Positions 36,353 through 47,559 of a stretch of DNA of 64,000 bases are shown here, in pieces. The translations under genes were made by a program, and so were the position numbers. The stretch spans positions 17,179,501 through 17,243,500 of the forward strand of contig NC_073355.2 in the NCBI RefSeq assembly GCF_027580225.2, written 5' to 3'. The notes under the pieces are model-generated. The model searched no databases and was not told where the DNA came from. It saw nothing but the letters and a program-made list of their open reading frames with translations. The stretch's first letter is position 1. Every line of letters starts with the position of its first letter. This DNA comes from Misgurnus anguillicaudatus. Lineage: Eukaryota > Chordata > Actinopteri > Cypriniformes > Cobitidae.

Positions 36353-39300
36353 GGCTTTAGAAGAACTTATTAAACATATCCTTCTTATATTATCTTCCTA
36401 TAGCATGAGGCTATATTAAACCTTATATGAACATCTATAGGAGTGTAGGACAGAGCTCGATTTAAGGAATTTGTTTTTGACTTGGTTTGACCACACGAGA
36501 GATATCTGACAATAGTGAAGTTAGAGTATAAATCAACATAGCACAGGTCAATAGCAAATCATACTATTCCTTTCTCAGACATGACTCTTAACAGGAGTTT
36601 GCGTGGTAAGATATCATACGTTTCTGACATATCAATGTGGAAGCTTGCACACCGTGGTGAATCGCATGGCTCTGGATGTTCAGCGAACTCTACAATGCAT
36701 CTTTGCGGTCTCGCATCTCGCCCCTAATGCCGAGCAGTTGTGCTTAAATGTGTATAATTTTACATCCTCAGATTCACACGGGATGTCAGCAGCTCAGAGT
36801 AAAGAACAGTAACGTTCAAAGGACTTGTAATATAGAATGATGGGAGGCCTGCAGGAGCTCAGAGTGGTTGACACACAGCTGTCTTTGCAATAAATCTTGT
36901 AAATCCACGGTACAAAAAAGAAAAAAAATGTCTCTCCGGAGGCTTCTTTGTGCAAGCTCTGAACAGCCAGTTGAAACGCTGTAAGACTTCAACTTTCCTC
37001 CTTTGCAAATCTCAGCTCTCTGTGGAGGTACATTAATAATTGGTCTGAAGCACTTATAGCCCACTTATAGTGTGGTTGTGGTCAGCTAACTAGCAAAACA
37101 AAAAATCCATCTGACCTTACGAACAAAACCATGTTTGGAAATGCATTAAGAAATGAAGAAGAAACGATGCAAATTAAATATGTGAGAGCTAATCTCAAAG
37201 GTTAATAAATATGACTGTCTTACTTCATAACATCTTTCATTATCTTGAGGCTGAATGTGAGAAGGTTATGATGTAAAATTGTATTTGTCATCCTAGGTCA
37301 TGCTTTGGGTCAAGAACAAATTACATCACTTAATATTTAAGCTTTATATTCAGGCTGGGTGGAGAAAAAAATGCAAGTTCACATTTCTGTGTAATGAATC
37401 TTACATTATTAATGAAGAAATGGTGAATCAACTCACTTGTCGGCTGTCCGAGTTGTGTGAGCCGAATCCCACATCTTTGCCTGCGGGTTCATTATAGTTT
37501 TGCACTGGATATTGCAAACAACGTTATGTACCTTTCTCTTCTGAACCTGTTCAATGAATGTTTGAACGACTTAAATCAACCCTATTTTTTACCGAACTTC
37601 CTTGCGAGGCTCCTGCCAGAGATTTCCTTAAGACTCTAAATGCGTGGGAAGTAAGTAAAGTAGTTTTACTAAGGAAGTAAAACTTTGACGACAGACGTAA
37701 TACACTTTGCAACTTTGCACACAATGCCACGAAGCCGGGAGCCGAGGCGCTCGTCGTCAGAACCGCGAGTTTTTAACCTAACCTTGCTTTATTAGCTTAT
37801 TTGATTCGCCTTTCTTCCTTTAGTTGATTCAATACATCTTCTATTTGCATAAAACTGGCCGGTAAGATTATCTTCACTTATTCGATCTATCCTAAGAGTC
37901 ACCTTGTTCTGGATCTTCTGCGAATAATGAGATTTTAAATTGGAAGACACTCGCACAGAGAGGGAGCCATTTACAGTTAATTCATCTCATTGAGGTACAT
38001 TGCTTAGAGGTATTGGAAGGTTTAGGCTTTCATTCAAGCATCATATTTAACAACGTCTGCCTCCTCTACTTCACTTGCATTCAAATTTAAATGGCTCGAA
38101 TTTGACTGATCCAATATTCCGTTTGACTGTTGTTATTTTCCTTATAGCAAATATTTTGGCAAAATTCCTTTCTTTGCGAGAAAATTACGTTGGGCGGTGG
38201 TTGTGGATGAGAGGAAGAGAGAAAGCATGCGTCTTTTATGTATTTATATATTATCTCATTTTTTCCCACAGGCAACTATTTTCGTCTTTTTTATTCTCTC
38301 GAAGAAATGACGACTTACGCGTCCATCAAACTGACACATAAGCGGTGCGAAACAAGCAAGTTTACGCACTAGCTTTGTACTCCTTTCGTAAGTGCACGTT
38401 TGTGTGTGTAAGCGAGAATGTGTGAGACTGGGGTTGAAGTTAATTGGCTTTTTATGACTTCAATTATATAACATTATGAACATACAGGCTTAGCAGCTCG
38501 TATGTGGCCTCTATTAACAATGTCTTTCGGATTAGCGATCAGGCTTAAGGTTTCCGGCCTCGAGCCTCGGCTCGTCGTAGATTTTAGGAGCACACGGTGC
38601 GAAAGGCCTTCGGAAATCTTCCCGAGGACTGTAATCCTAAAAGAGTGATTGCAAACTTGACCACAACAGATAGCAATCAGGACCAACGCCATTATAGCGA
38701 GACACATGGCGACATAGATGCTTACAACAAAGCAAGCTCATTGACCCCGTCCATCCTTTCGCACGAAATACAGTTTCGAAGCAAAGCGAAAATTACACTC
38801 TCTCATCATTATGGTGTTAGTTTATTCTTAAAAAGCAAATTGTGTGGAGGGAAAACAAGCATGTGCCCGTCCTGAAGCGCAGCTCCTGAGGTGTTAACTA
38901 ATCTCTGGTGACCAGTCTATGTGCTGCCTTCACTAATTGCTCCCTGTATTTCAGTCTGGTGTGAGAGCAACCATTGTAGCGAGCGCCCGGTTGGCCCCCA
39001 GAGGTCTCACACCTTCATTATCACCCTTTATTGCAGAACCTTCCATGGGCACTCAACACCAAACAGCCTGTGCGATAAAAATAGAGCCTTTCCCCTCCTC
39101 TCCTTTTGGTGGTTTCAGTTTTAATTACCAACACAGCGCCCGAGCTCCAGTCCTCAGCAGGCTGGGCTTTTTGTTCACTAATTAAAGCAAGGAGGGAGTT
39201 TATTGAAGGGACCCCAACTCATGCTCTCATCTATTATTAAGAGGGCAGGACAAATCATTTTCAAATTTAAACGCTGAAACCTGTCCAGGGACGTGGTCGG

Positions 39301-40190
39301 GTGGGGGTTTGGAGAAACCGTTGAGAGCTAAATGAGAAATGAGAAAGGATGCTTGGCACCCATCATGTATTATGACACTCCTGTCAGGTACAGTCTGGCT
39401 GAGACTTTGTTCCCACCCTCTCTTAGCCCACCATCTGTTTGCTACGTCACCTCATTGACGCTTTCTGGGTCAAACAGCGTAGCATCGCCGCTAAACTCCA
39501 CTAGCAATGATCCACAGCTTGGATCCCACCCTGATTTAATTGGTGTACCCCCTACGTGTGTTTTGGCTAAACAGAGGACGTAAATAGGCAAACAACAGGC
39601 AGGTAATAAGCGAGCGGGACAGAAGAATTGATTGATGGTGGGAGTCTCTTTACTAACCTGTCCTGCTTGTAAACAGTGTGACATCCCATATTGGGCTAAA
39701 TGGGTTTAATATTAACTGCTTAAAAATACTCTAGGAAATACCACAACAGGACTCAAGACCGGGTTTGACATGGCAGTGCGGCTCCTACAATACAATAACA
39801 AAAACGCATATCTGATGTTTTTCCAAACGGAACCACTATCTTGGTTTTGCCGGTAGATTTATTTAAATTAGGCTGGTCTGGTTGCTGTAAGTTGACGGGG
39901 TGCAGTGAATAGCGAAGAGAGTATAATGAATTTAGCTTGGCTGCAAAGTCTGTGAAACTTCCACTGGCCTAACAAGCACTACGCACACTTTCAGCAATTA
40001 GTCACTGTCAAATAGGGGCAAATGTAGCACTCTCTACATGCTTGTTAGGTAAAAATCTACACAGAGGTCAGTGACACCAAGGAAAATACAGAGTTACCCA
40101 CCGATTCATTGGAAGAACAATACGATTTTTTTCTGACCTAAAGGTTCTAGTTTTTCTTACGGCATGATAATATAGAAATGCATCTAAAAC
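36353..40190. other. Long repeat-poor non-coding block, candidate regulatory sequence
   Basis: About 3.8 kb with no transposon ends and no supported exon. The parts at 37.70-38.45 kb, 38.55-38.85 kb, 38.90-39.30 kb and 39.33-39.70 kb have moderate GC, no simple repeats and homeodomain-type ATTA words. Open frames present in all directions lack domains. Confidence 0.35.
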
Positions 40191-40204
40191 AGAGCCTATA
40201 GATT

Positions 40205-40473
40205 ATCCCTATGGAGTTCTGCTGAACACAAAAGAAGATATTTTGATAAATTATGGTAATCACACAGCTAACGGTACCAATTGACTTTAATAGTATGAAA
40301 AACAAATACGGTACTATGGAAGTCAATGGTTACCGTAACCTGTATGTTTTCCATCATTTATCAAAATATGTTCTTTTGTGTTGAACGGAATAAAGAAACT
40401 CAAACAGGTTTAGACCAACATGAGAGTGAGTAAATGATGTCAGAAATTGCTTTTAGGTGAACTATCTCTTTAG
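40205..40473. mobile_element. Foldback MITE (GAACACAAAAGAAGATATTTTGA type)
   Basis: GTTCTGCTGAACACAAAAGA near 40217-40236 and its approximate complement near 40371-40388 form arms around a GTACCAATTGACTT..AAGTCAATGGTTACC centre. It ends GTGAGTAAATGATG..GGTGAACTATCTCTTTA, the classic end of an abundant cyprinid MITE. Confidence 0.7.
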
Positions 40474-40496
40474 GTAAAAACTATATGGGAGGAAAT

Positions 40497-41459
40497 GAAG
40501 AGTTTGGTTCCAAAACGCTATAAATCCATTTTAACTAATTTTGGTAAAAACGTGTTTTCTATAACAAGAAAGTGACCAGATGAAAACCACTATTTTCTGT
40601 TACAAACTTTCACATAGCATCTTTAGGTTATAATAACATTAAAAATTCAAATCCATAATTTAGATTTATTATAAAAACTGATTATTTTTTCCACAAAATG
40701 CAATAAATCCAACTTTTTTTCAAAATGCTATAAATCTATTCAATCAATATATAAATGTGCATTCGTCTTTGCCATGTTATATCCATTTAGTTGACTAATG
40801 ATATACACTGATAAATAAATAAACAACAATGTCATTAATCAAAACACTTACTTTGTCATATTAAGAACGCTGTCATTGCTGCTGTACTTGGGACGTCGTC
40901 GCTGAAATTTTGACAGCGATCAGCTGTAAAATGTTTTGGTTTTGTTGACTTTGAGTAAAATAATGGAAAGTTTTTCATCAGATCTCCTGGGGTCAATGTG
41001 TTAGCATGACAGAAGCTTAATGCTGTCGTGTGAGAACAAGCAACACCCGGCATTTTTCCTTCGCCCGAGTGGCTTACGTTTCTTCCCAGCCACAGAAAAC
41101 CACCACAGGTTTTTCAATGGCATCAAAATTATTATTTTGTTTTTGTTTGTTTGTTGAACACGAAGTACAAAGTAGATGAGGAAATTCCGTGTGTATTCAA
41201 CCGCCACCATTATTGTTAACAATGCGTGGAATGGTGCGCTGTAATTCGTTGAGTGGATTTATTGGATTTTGCAGAGAAGGTGGACTGGCGTTTATCGCGT
41301 TTTGGGAAAAAAGGGAGAAAAGATGACAGAATAACATGGCGGATATCAGATTTTGCATAAAATTAAGAATTAACCTTTTAATATTGACCTGATACAATAC
41401 AGATTTTGGTGGTAACTATTTTTTAATGCCGTTTATCGCGTTTTCGAACCAAACTCTTC
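40497..41459. mobile_element. MITE of the GAAGAGTTTGG family, copy 2
   Basis: Same termini and internal word set as 18582-19452, 963 bp. AAAT flanks both ends (40493-40496 and 41460-41463), which supports a 4-bp target duplication. It keeps a 60-90 bp segment (about 40.86-40.93 and 40.95-40.99 kb) absent or changed in copy 1. Both copies carry a minus-strand GKKRKP word near 41.09 and 19.07 kb, perhaps a trace of coding sequence. Confidence 0.85.
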
Positions 41460-41463
41460 AAAT

Positions 41464-43194
41464 ATTTTTGGGTTGGTGCGCATGCTGTTGTATTCAAATA
41501 AGCATTTTAAACTTGGAGAGGCATTGCTTTTTGTAGATTTGTAGGACGCTTGACAGTCTGATGGCTTTGTTGTACAAAGCAAATGATATAAATCTATTTA
41601 ATATAGTTTACTCTCATGACCCTTCAAGAAAACAGGGGCTTATTTCCACACATGAAGCCTCTGTTCGCTCTCTTTTTTTGAAAATCAACTTCACAAGTAT
41701 GCCGGTCCAAAATAAATGTCACTGCCTTTCGCAATACAGCTCTGCTCACTTTGAAATATAGATTTTTCAATTACCTACAGAGAACCTCGGAGCTTCTACA
41801 TTTTGGTATCTGACACCCCACCAAGATCTCGATCATGCAAGTGTTTTTTAACCTTTTATTTTGTTATGAGCGAGTTATAATCTAATGTTAAATATCTGAG
41901 ATTTTTAAAACACTTTGCTTTATATCTAATATATATATTTATATACCACAAAGGGTGCAAATGACATTTTAATGCATTTATTGGTTTTTTATCTGAAATG
42001 AACACATTTAGGAAGCTGTGACGTAAAATGCTTTTTTCTTCTGTTTTCTTTGTGTAAAATTATTTAATTTCAGGAAATGCATTTTAAAAGGTACATTTCC
42101 CTCTTGGAAGGATTTTTCCAATATATAGAAAGACGGATATATAGGTCAGAGACCCTAACGCCTTATCAGAAATTCACCATTGCCTGGTTATTAAGGACAG
42201 CTTAGGTGGAGAAGGCTGAAGTACCACGAGGGGTTAAGGTGAATTGATTGCCTGTGGCCATGTTAAACATGACCCTGTCAGGCCTGCACTCCACTCCTAA
42301 AATGCGTCAACCTGTGCACCTCCCTGCAAGTAATCAGCTGTAGAAAGGGTTTAATAAAATTCGGAGGGCCCGGGAACCGGCCCCAGGGGGTGTTTTCGAC
42401 CAACTTGAAAATAATCAAAACCCGCGGCAAGAGACATTTGCGGTGTGTTATCGTAGAGAGCATAGTAAATGCCTCACCATATCAGAGCCCTTTAAAATAT
42501 AAATAAAATTGCCGCCTGGCCGCTTCGTTCGTACCAAAGCATGTTGAAACACACGAGCTTGCATTGCGAGCCGCGCGGACGGGAACACAACAATGGTGCT
42601 GGGTGTTGGGTAAATGCTCAGCGCACTCGTAGGCACCAGCTTGCGGCACGGGGGCAATGAGAGGATAATTACGGGGGTAACTTGGGCTCAATCTGTCTGT
42701 GTGTCCCCTCCCCCTTCGAGGGGTGTTTCCCTTGATTAGCCCAACTCGGGGTGCAGCCCCCTCTGCGGATAGCAGATTGAAGTTCATCACAGGGGTCTCA
42801 GCTGCCAGTGTGTAGCGATGAATTGCCTGCTGTAAGAAGGTGTTGACAGGAGCAGCTGGACATCAGAGAGTGATGAAAAGAAAGGGAAATTCATTGAGGC
42901 CCACGACAGAACGGTCCGCTGGGGAGCGAGAGGGAGAAAGACCTCGGAGAGAGAACGTGGCATCTGCTGGACGACCACTGAACTGCAGCTGGTCCTTAAA
43001 GAGTCATGAAAATCAGTGGAGGCAGTGTCTTCCCTTCTGTCATCAGAATATCATTTGTTTTAATAATATTTGAAGTTTTTTTCAAAATATGTTAAACAAA
43101 ATTATTTAGCAACAACAAAGCAATAATCATAATTTAACAATAACATTGCATAATTATACTATTATTAACAACGCACTACAATGTGTTTTAAATA
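41464..43194. other. Repeat-poor non-coding block
   Basis: No transposon ends or supported exons. The part at 42.15-43.05 kb has higher GC and no repeats and could be conserved non-coding sequence. 41.80-42.10 kb is AT-rich. Confidence 0.35.
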
Positions 43195-43224
43195 ATACAA
43201 TAATAATACACAAATATAAATATT

Positions 43225-43257
<33 letters not shown>

Positions 43258-43303
43258 TATTATTATTATTATTATTATTATTATCATATTGTCATTGTTA
43301 ATA

Positions 43304-43370
<67 letters not shown>

Positions 43371-43511
43371 GTATTCATTGTTGTTGTTGTTGTTGTTATT
43401 GTTGTTGTTGTTATTGTTGTTGTTATAGTTATTATAACTATTATCATCATTATTACTACTACTATCATTATTGTTATTATTATTATGATTATTATTATTG
43501 TATTTGTCATC

Positions 43512-43544
<33 letters not shown>

Positions 43545-43552
43545 GGTGTTAC

Positions 43553-43615
<63 letters not shown>

Positions 43616-43760
43616 CATTATTTTTAATAATATTAACATTAATACTAATAATATTAACATTAATACTAATAATATTAACATTAATACTAATATTATTGTT
43701 GTTGTTTTTTGTTATTATTATTATTATTATTATTGCATCTTTAACAATAAACATTACATT
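43195..43760. repeat. Compound trinucleotide satellite (TTA/TAA/TTG) with a 21-bp minisatellite
   Basis: An AAT run at about 43222-43252 passes straight into an ATT run, a perfect inverted arrangement. Then follow TTA runs (43307-43370), TTG runs (43377-43425), mixed TTA/TCA and TTA runs to 43620. Three identical 21-bp units starting TAATAATATTAAC occupy 43625-43687. All open frames here (poly-Tyr, poly-Asn, poly-Ile, poly-Leu) are products of the repeat. Confidence 0.95.
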
Positions 43761-43817
43761 AAACTAATGTAATTTGCTCTTATTATTAACACTAATTAGA
43801 TGCATTATTGTTCCTGT

Positions 43818-43925
43818 GCTCCGGTATAGCTCATTGTCAGCAATGCAAAAGGTCATGGGTTCAAACCCACACATAAGTTAAGTTATATTAATATGTAAGT
43901 CTCCGTCTGCTAAATGCATCAATTT
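43818..43925 (+). mobile_element. tRNA-derived SINE, nearly complete
   Basis: CTCCGGTATAGCTCATTG (box A region), GGGTTCAAACCC (box B) and the tail CCGTCTGCTAAATGCATC lie within about 108 bp. Same family as the fragments at 938-995 and 53040-53155. Confidence 0.65.
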
Positions 43926-46720
43926 AAGTGACTGTTGGTGTAATGTATATAATATTACAGTATATAATGTAAAGTATCCTTCCTAGTAATTAAATAATCT
44001 TAAATATATTCATAAAAAGCCAAAGATGTGGCATTTAATTTTTTATTCCCATAAAAACGGCTAAGGATCTATTTAATTCCTCTAGGCTAAGTGGTGTAAA
44101 ATCTCCTGCGGTTTCGTTCGCCCACCACAAAACTGTCAGAACGTCAACAAAGTTATCATGCAAATGGTGTGTGAAAAATAATGACTAATGTCTCAAACCG
44201 AAGCTGCTCACATGCGAGTAAACAGTAAAACAAATACCCCGGCTAGTTGTGATTCCCAGTGTAAATGAGGTATGATGGTGAGTGAGCTGGCACGCTGAAT
44301 ATCGGCCTCTGCCAGTGCCCTGGGGTTACACTTGGCTCTATTGGTGTGATTTCACTATCCCTTGCATTAATGAACTGCCTACCCGTGCAAATGAGCTTTT
44401 AATGGGTGTTACTCTGCTAGTGCGGTCCTACCTCACACAAAAGATATTTTATGCACCAACACCACCCTCTCAATTTTGCTCAAGTAATTGTGGGTTGCAA
44501 TCACACCGGCACTCCAATAAAATGCTAAACAAGGTCATTTGCGTACTCCCTGGAATAAGATCACCTATTTGCTCTTTCTAAGGGATACAGACCATGTTCT
44601 CCCATTTTCTCTGTTACTGCAAAGTACTACCATTAGTAATTGTGGACGATGCTCTTTCTCATGCCTAATTTGAACTGTAGCAAAATGACTTTATGGAAGG
44701 GCATTCAAGGTGAATACTACTATCTTTGATTACAGGAACGAAGTAGTTCACAAAATATATTTCTGTATATCCAGAACTATATGCTGTTATTTAGACATGA
44801 GCTTCAGGTGAGGTCAAGATTTTTAGTAAATATTATCTTACAATTTAGGTCTGTTCCTCAAAAAGTTCATATATAACTTATACAGACTTTGACAATAATG
44901 CATAGAAATCAGATTTGCACTTTTCTATTAAAGAATAAAGTTTTATAAAGAAAGCATGCATAATGCCATAAAAGCCTGAAAAAAATTCCTTTCTTACTAT
45001 AAAAAAAGGTTATTTTAGGAACCTTTGACTGAATGGTTAAGAAATGACAGAATGTTTTCTTTTTGGGTGAGCTATTCCTTTATGCATGTACGAAACGTAT
45101 TGTGGTTGCCCAACAATGCCCTGTGGAAACAGAAAGATGATGAAAGCCCACTCTGTTCATACTCATGTTTGCTGGAGTGGCTTCACAGCTATGATAAGGA
45201 AGTCTCACATCTACTGTATGCTGACACCCGCTACTGCTTAATTAGCCCGAATCAGCCGGCCCTGTAGGTGAACGAGAGAGACAGAAAGACTAATGATTAA
45301 TGATAAAACTCCATTTAAGAACAACCGCTGACACAACACCGCATGTCACAGGGTGCTCGGCAGAGTCCACGTGTAGTACGAGGATTACTCTATTTTTATA
45401 TGTTGCATTAAGCCTATAATGGCGGGTCGGCACACCGCTCTGGTATATGACACCTCTTTTAAAGCTCTAAGTGTATTGCTAAATCAATTGGTCTATTGAT
45501 CTGGGACTAATTAGGGCAGGATAAATGGTTGAAGTACACAAATATCGGTCCACTGATGAGCCCACAGACTGCAAACAGCATAAATTCAGCAATAGATGGA
45601 GAGGTGTCAGACAGGCGTTTCAAGACTTGTTAGCACGCGCACTAAACTAAATTAAATGGCTTATGAGGGCATCTGTCAGCTAAATGCTCTCATTGAGAAT
45701 TTACTTGATTTTCTGGAAGCTTGCATAAGAGAGATTTATATGCCGTAGTTAAATGAGAGCGCCATTTGGTGCTAGTCAATTTAATTGTGTCTATTTATTC
45801 AAGATCCATCAATATATCGCATTCGATGATTGTTTAGACATACACTTCTTTGGCAGTGCCTGTTTCTGCATGCACAAGGGAATAACAGGTGAAGTAGACA
45901 CTTAATGTTTATCATTACTTGTAAATTATTTTATTTCTGAAAACGTAAAGAAGTACATCCAACATTTTCTCAATATTTAATCACCCCCATTCCAACACAG
46001 ATGTGTGAGACTTCCTTTCTGTAGTATCATTTTATATTGGGCTCAAGATGATAAAGCTCTAAAACCACATCCAAATGACACAAATGGGTTAATATGTGTC
46101 TTCTTAAAATAAAACAAATAATATTTTTAGCTTATTTTTAACCTGGGCCTGTCGTAAGGGTCAAATAAAAAGCTTTCTATTGTATGGTAGGTTAGGATAG
46201 GAAAACATTTGGCAGAGATACAACTATTTAAAAATCTGCAAATTGAGGGTGCAAAAAATATAAATATTGAGAAAATTGTCCAAATAAAGTTAAAGTTTTG
46301 ATATATTTACGGTAAATAATTTACAAAATATCTTCATGAAACCTGATCTCTACATAATATCCTAATAATTTTTGGCATAAAAGTAAAATTTATATTTTTG
46401 ACTCATACAGATTATATTTGGCTTTTGCTACAAATATACGCGTGCTACTTGTGGTCCAGGGTCACATTTAGCAATCAATACATCACATATCCATGAAAAC
46501 ATTTAGATAAGCTTGGTAAATTCAAATATGGCAGCATGTCGATAACATTGATTCTCATTAGTTGTGTCTGATTGTCACAACTTTATTAAATTCCTTAATT
46601 TTTTAGTTATGGAGCAATAAATGTGAAATACTAAATATGCTTAAGGTAATATCCAATTTTCTGTCAATTTTCAATTTCTCTTGCTTGTAAGCAGCTTGGT
46701 GTTGTCCTTTAATATTACTT
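43926..46720. other. Repeat-poor non-coding block, candidate regulatory sequence
   Basis: A short GGGTGAGCTATTCCTTTA repeat end is at about 45065. Otherwise no transposon or exon. The parts at 44.08-44.70 kb and 45.26-45.86 kb (TTTAATTGTGTC, TAAATTAAATGG and CATTCGATGATTG words) look like conserved non-coding sequence by composition. Confidence 0.35.
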
Positions 46721-46724
46721 TACA

Positions 46725-47304
46725 CAGACTGATCTCACGGCATCAAGTCGTGTTATTGTCAAGAAAAAAATTATTAATATATTCGTGTCCGTGGCACAAA
46801 ATTCAGCTTTTTTGTGCCTTTTTTTTCGTGTCAGTTGCACAACTTTCTATAAATAGTTTTTCATGTCCGTGGCACGACTTTCTTTATCGTGGCATTTTAT
46901 GTATTGTTTTCTTAATGTTTTTTTACTATTTTCTTACCATTCTTACTTGGGGTTGGGGTTAGAATCACTTTGTTACATTTTTTTAGATATCCAAACCCCA
47001 ACTCCAGGCGAGAATAGTTTTAAAAGCAAAAGAAAAACATGTAGAAACCAATACATCCTAACCCCAACCCCAAATCTAACCGCAACCCCAACCCCAAGCA
47101 ACAATAATTTAAAAATAGGAAAAAATTTGAAAGAATACATAAAATGACATGAAAAACAAAATCGTGCCTTGGACACAAAAAACTATTTTCATAAGTTCGT
47201 GCTGAATATATGAGCACAAAAAAGCTGAATTTTATGCCATGGACATGAATTAATTCATAATTTTTTGTGACTATAAGACGAATTTCCGTGAGATCATGTT
47301 GACT
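46725..47304. mobile_element. Foldback element of the CTGATCTCACGG family, copy 2
   Basis: The left end CTGATCTCACGGCATCAAGT and the inverted right end (ACATGATCTCACGGAAAT..) have arms containing CGTGTCCGTGGCACAA and its complement. The centre is CCCCAACCCC-rich, as in copy 1. No coding capacity. Confidence 0.75.
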
Positions 47305-47310
47305 TTACAG

Positions 47311-47551
47311 CAGGGGTCTCCAACCTTTTGGTGAGCAAGGGCTACCACAATGGATTAAACAATCTGGAGGGCTATATTTTGGATATAGTCTACTCATTGT
47401 TTAAAATGTTAACATACATAAAAGAAGCCAAGCTAATATAGAAGTATGAAATAAATAAATATTAAAATTGATGCTGGTAATAAAATATGCTTTGGTGGGC
47501 AACTCACAGACTCCGTGCGGGCAACCATGGGCACCATGTTTGAGACCACTG
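47311..47551. mobile_element. Mini-hAT element with exact 8-bp target duplication
   Basis: CAGGGGTCTCCAACC at the left and GAGACCACTG at the right are imperfect inverted ends of a 241-bp element. CTTTACAG is duplicated exactly on both sides (47303-47310 and 47552-47559). It landed directly beside the foldback element ending at 47304. Confidence 0.88.
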
Positions 47552-47559
47552 CTTTACAG

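Noticed and set aside
43284..43772. Overlapping open frames of 89-156 codons on both strands
   Set aside because: They are homopolymer translations (Asn, Ile, Tyr, Leu) of the TTA/TAA/TTG repeat, not genes.
46973..47217. Minus-strand frames rich in Gly-Leu and Gly-Val repeats
   Set aside because: They are translations of the CCCCAACCCC centre of the foldback element.
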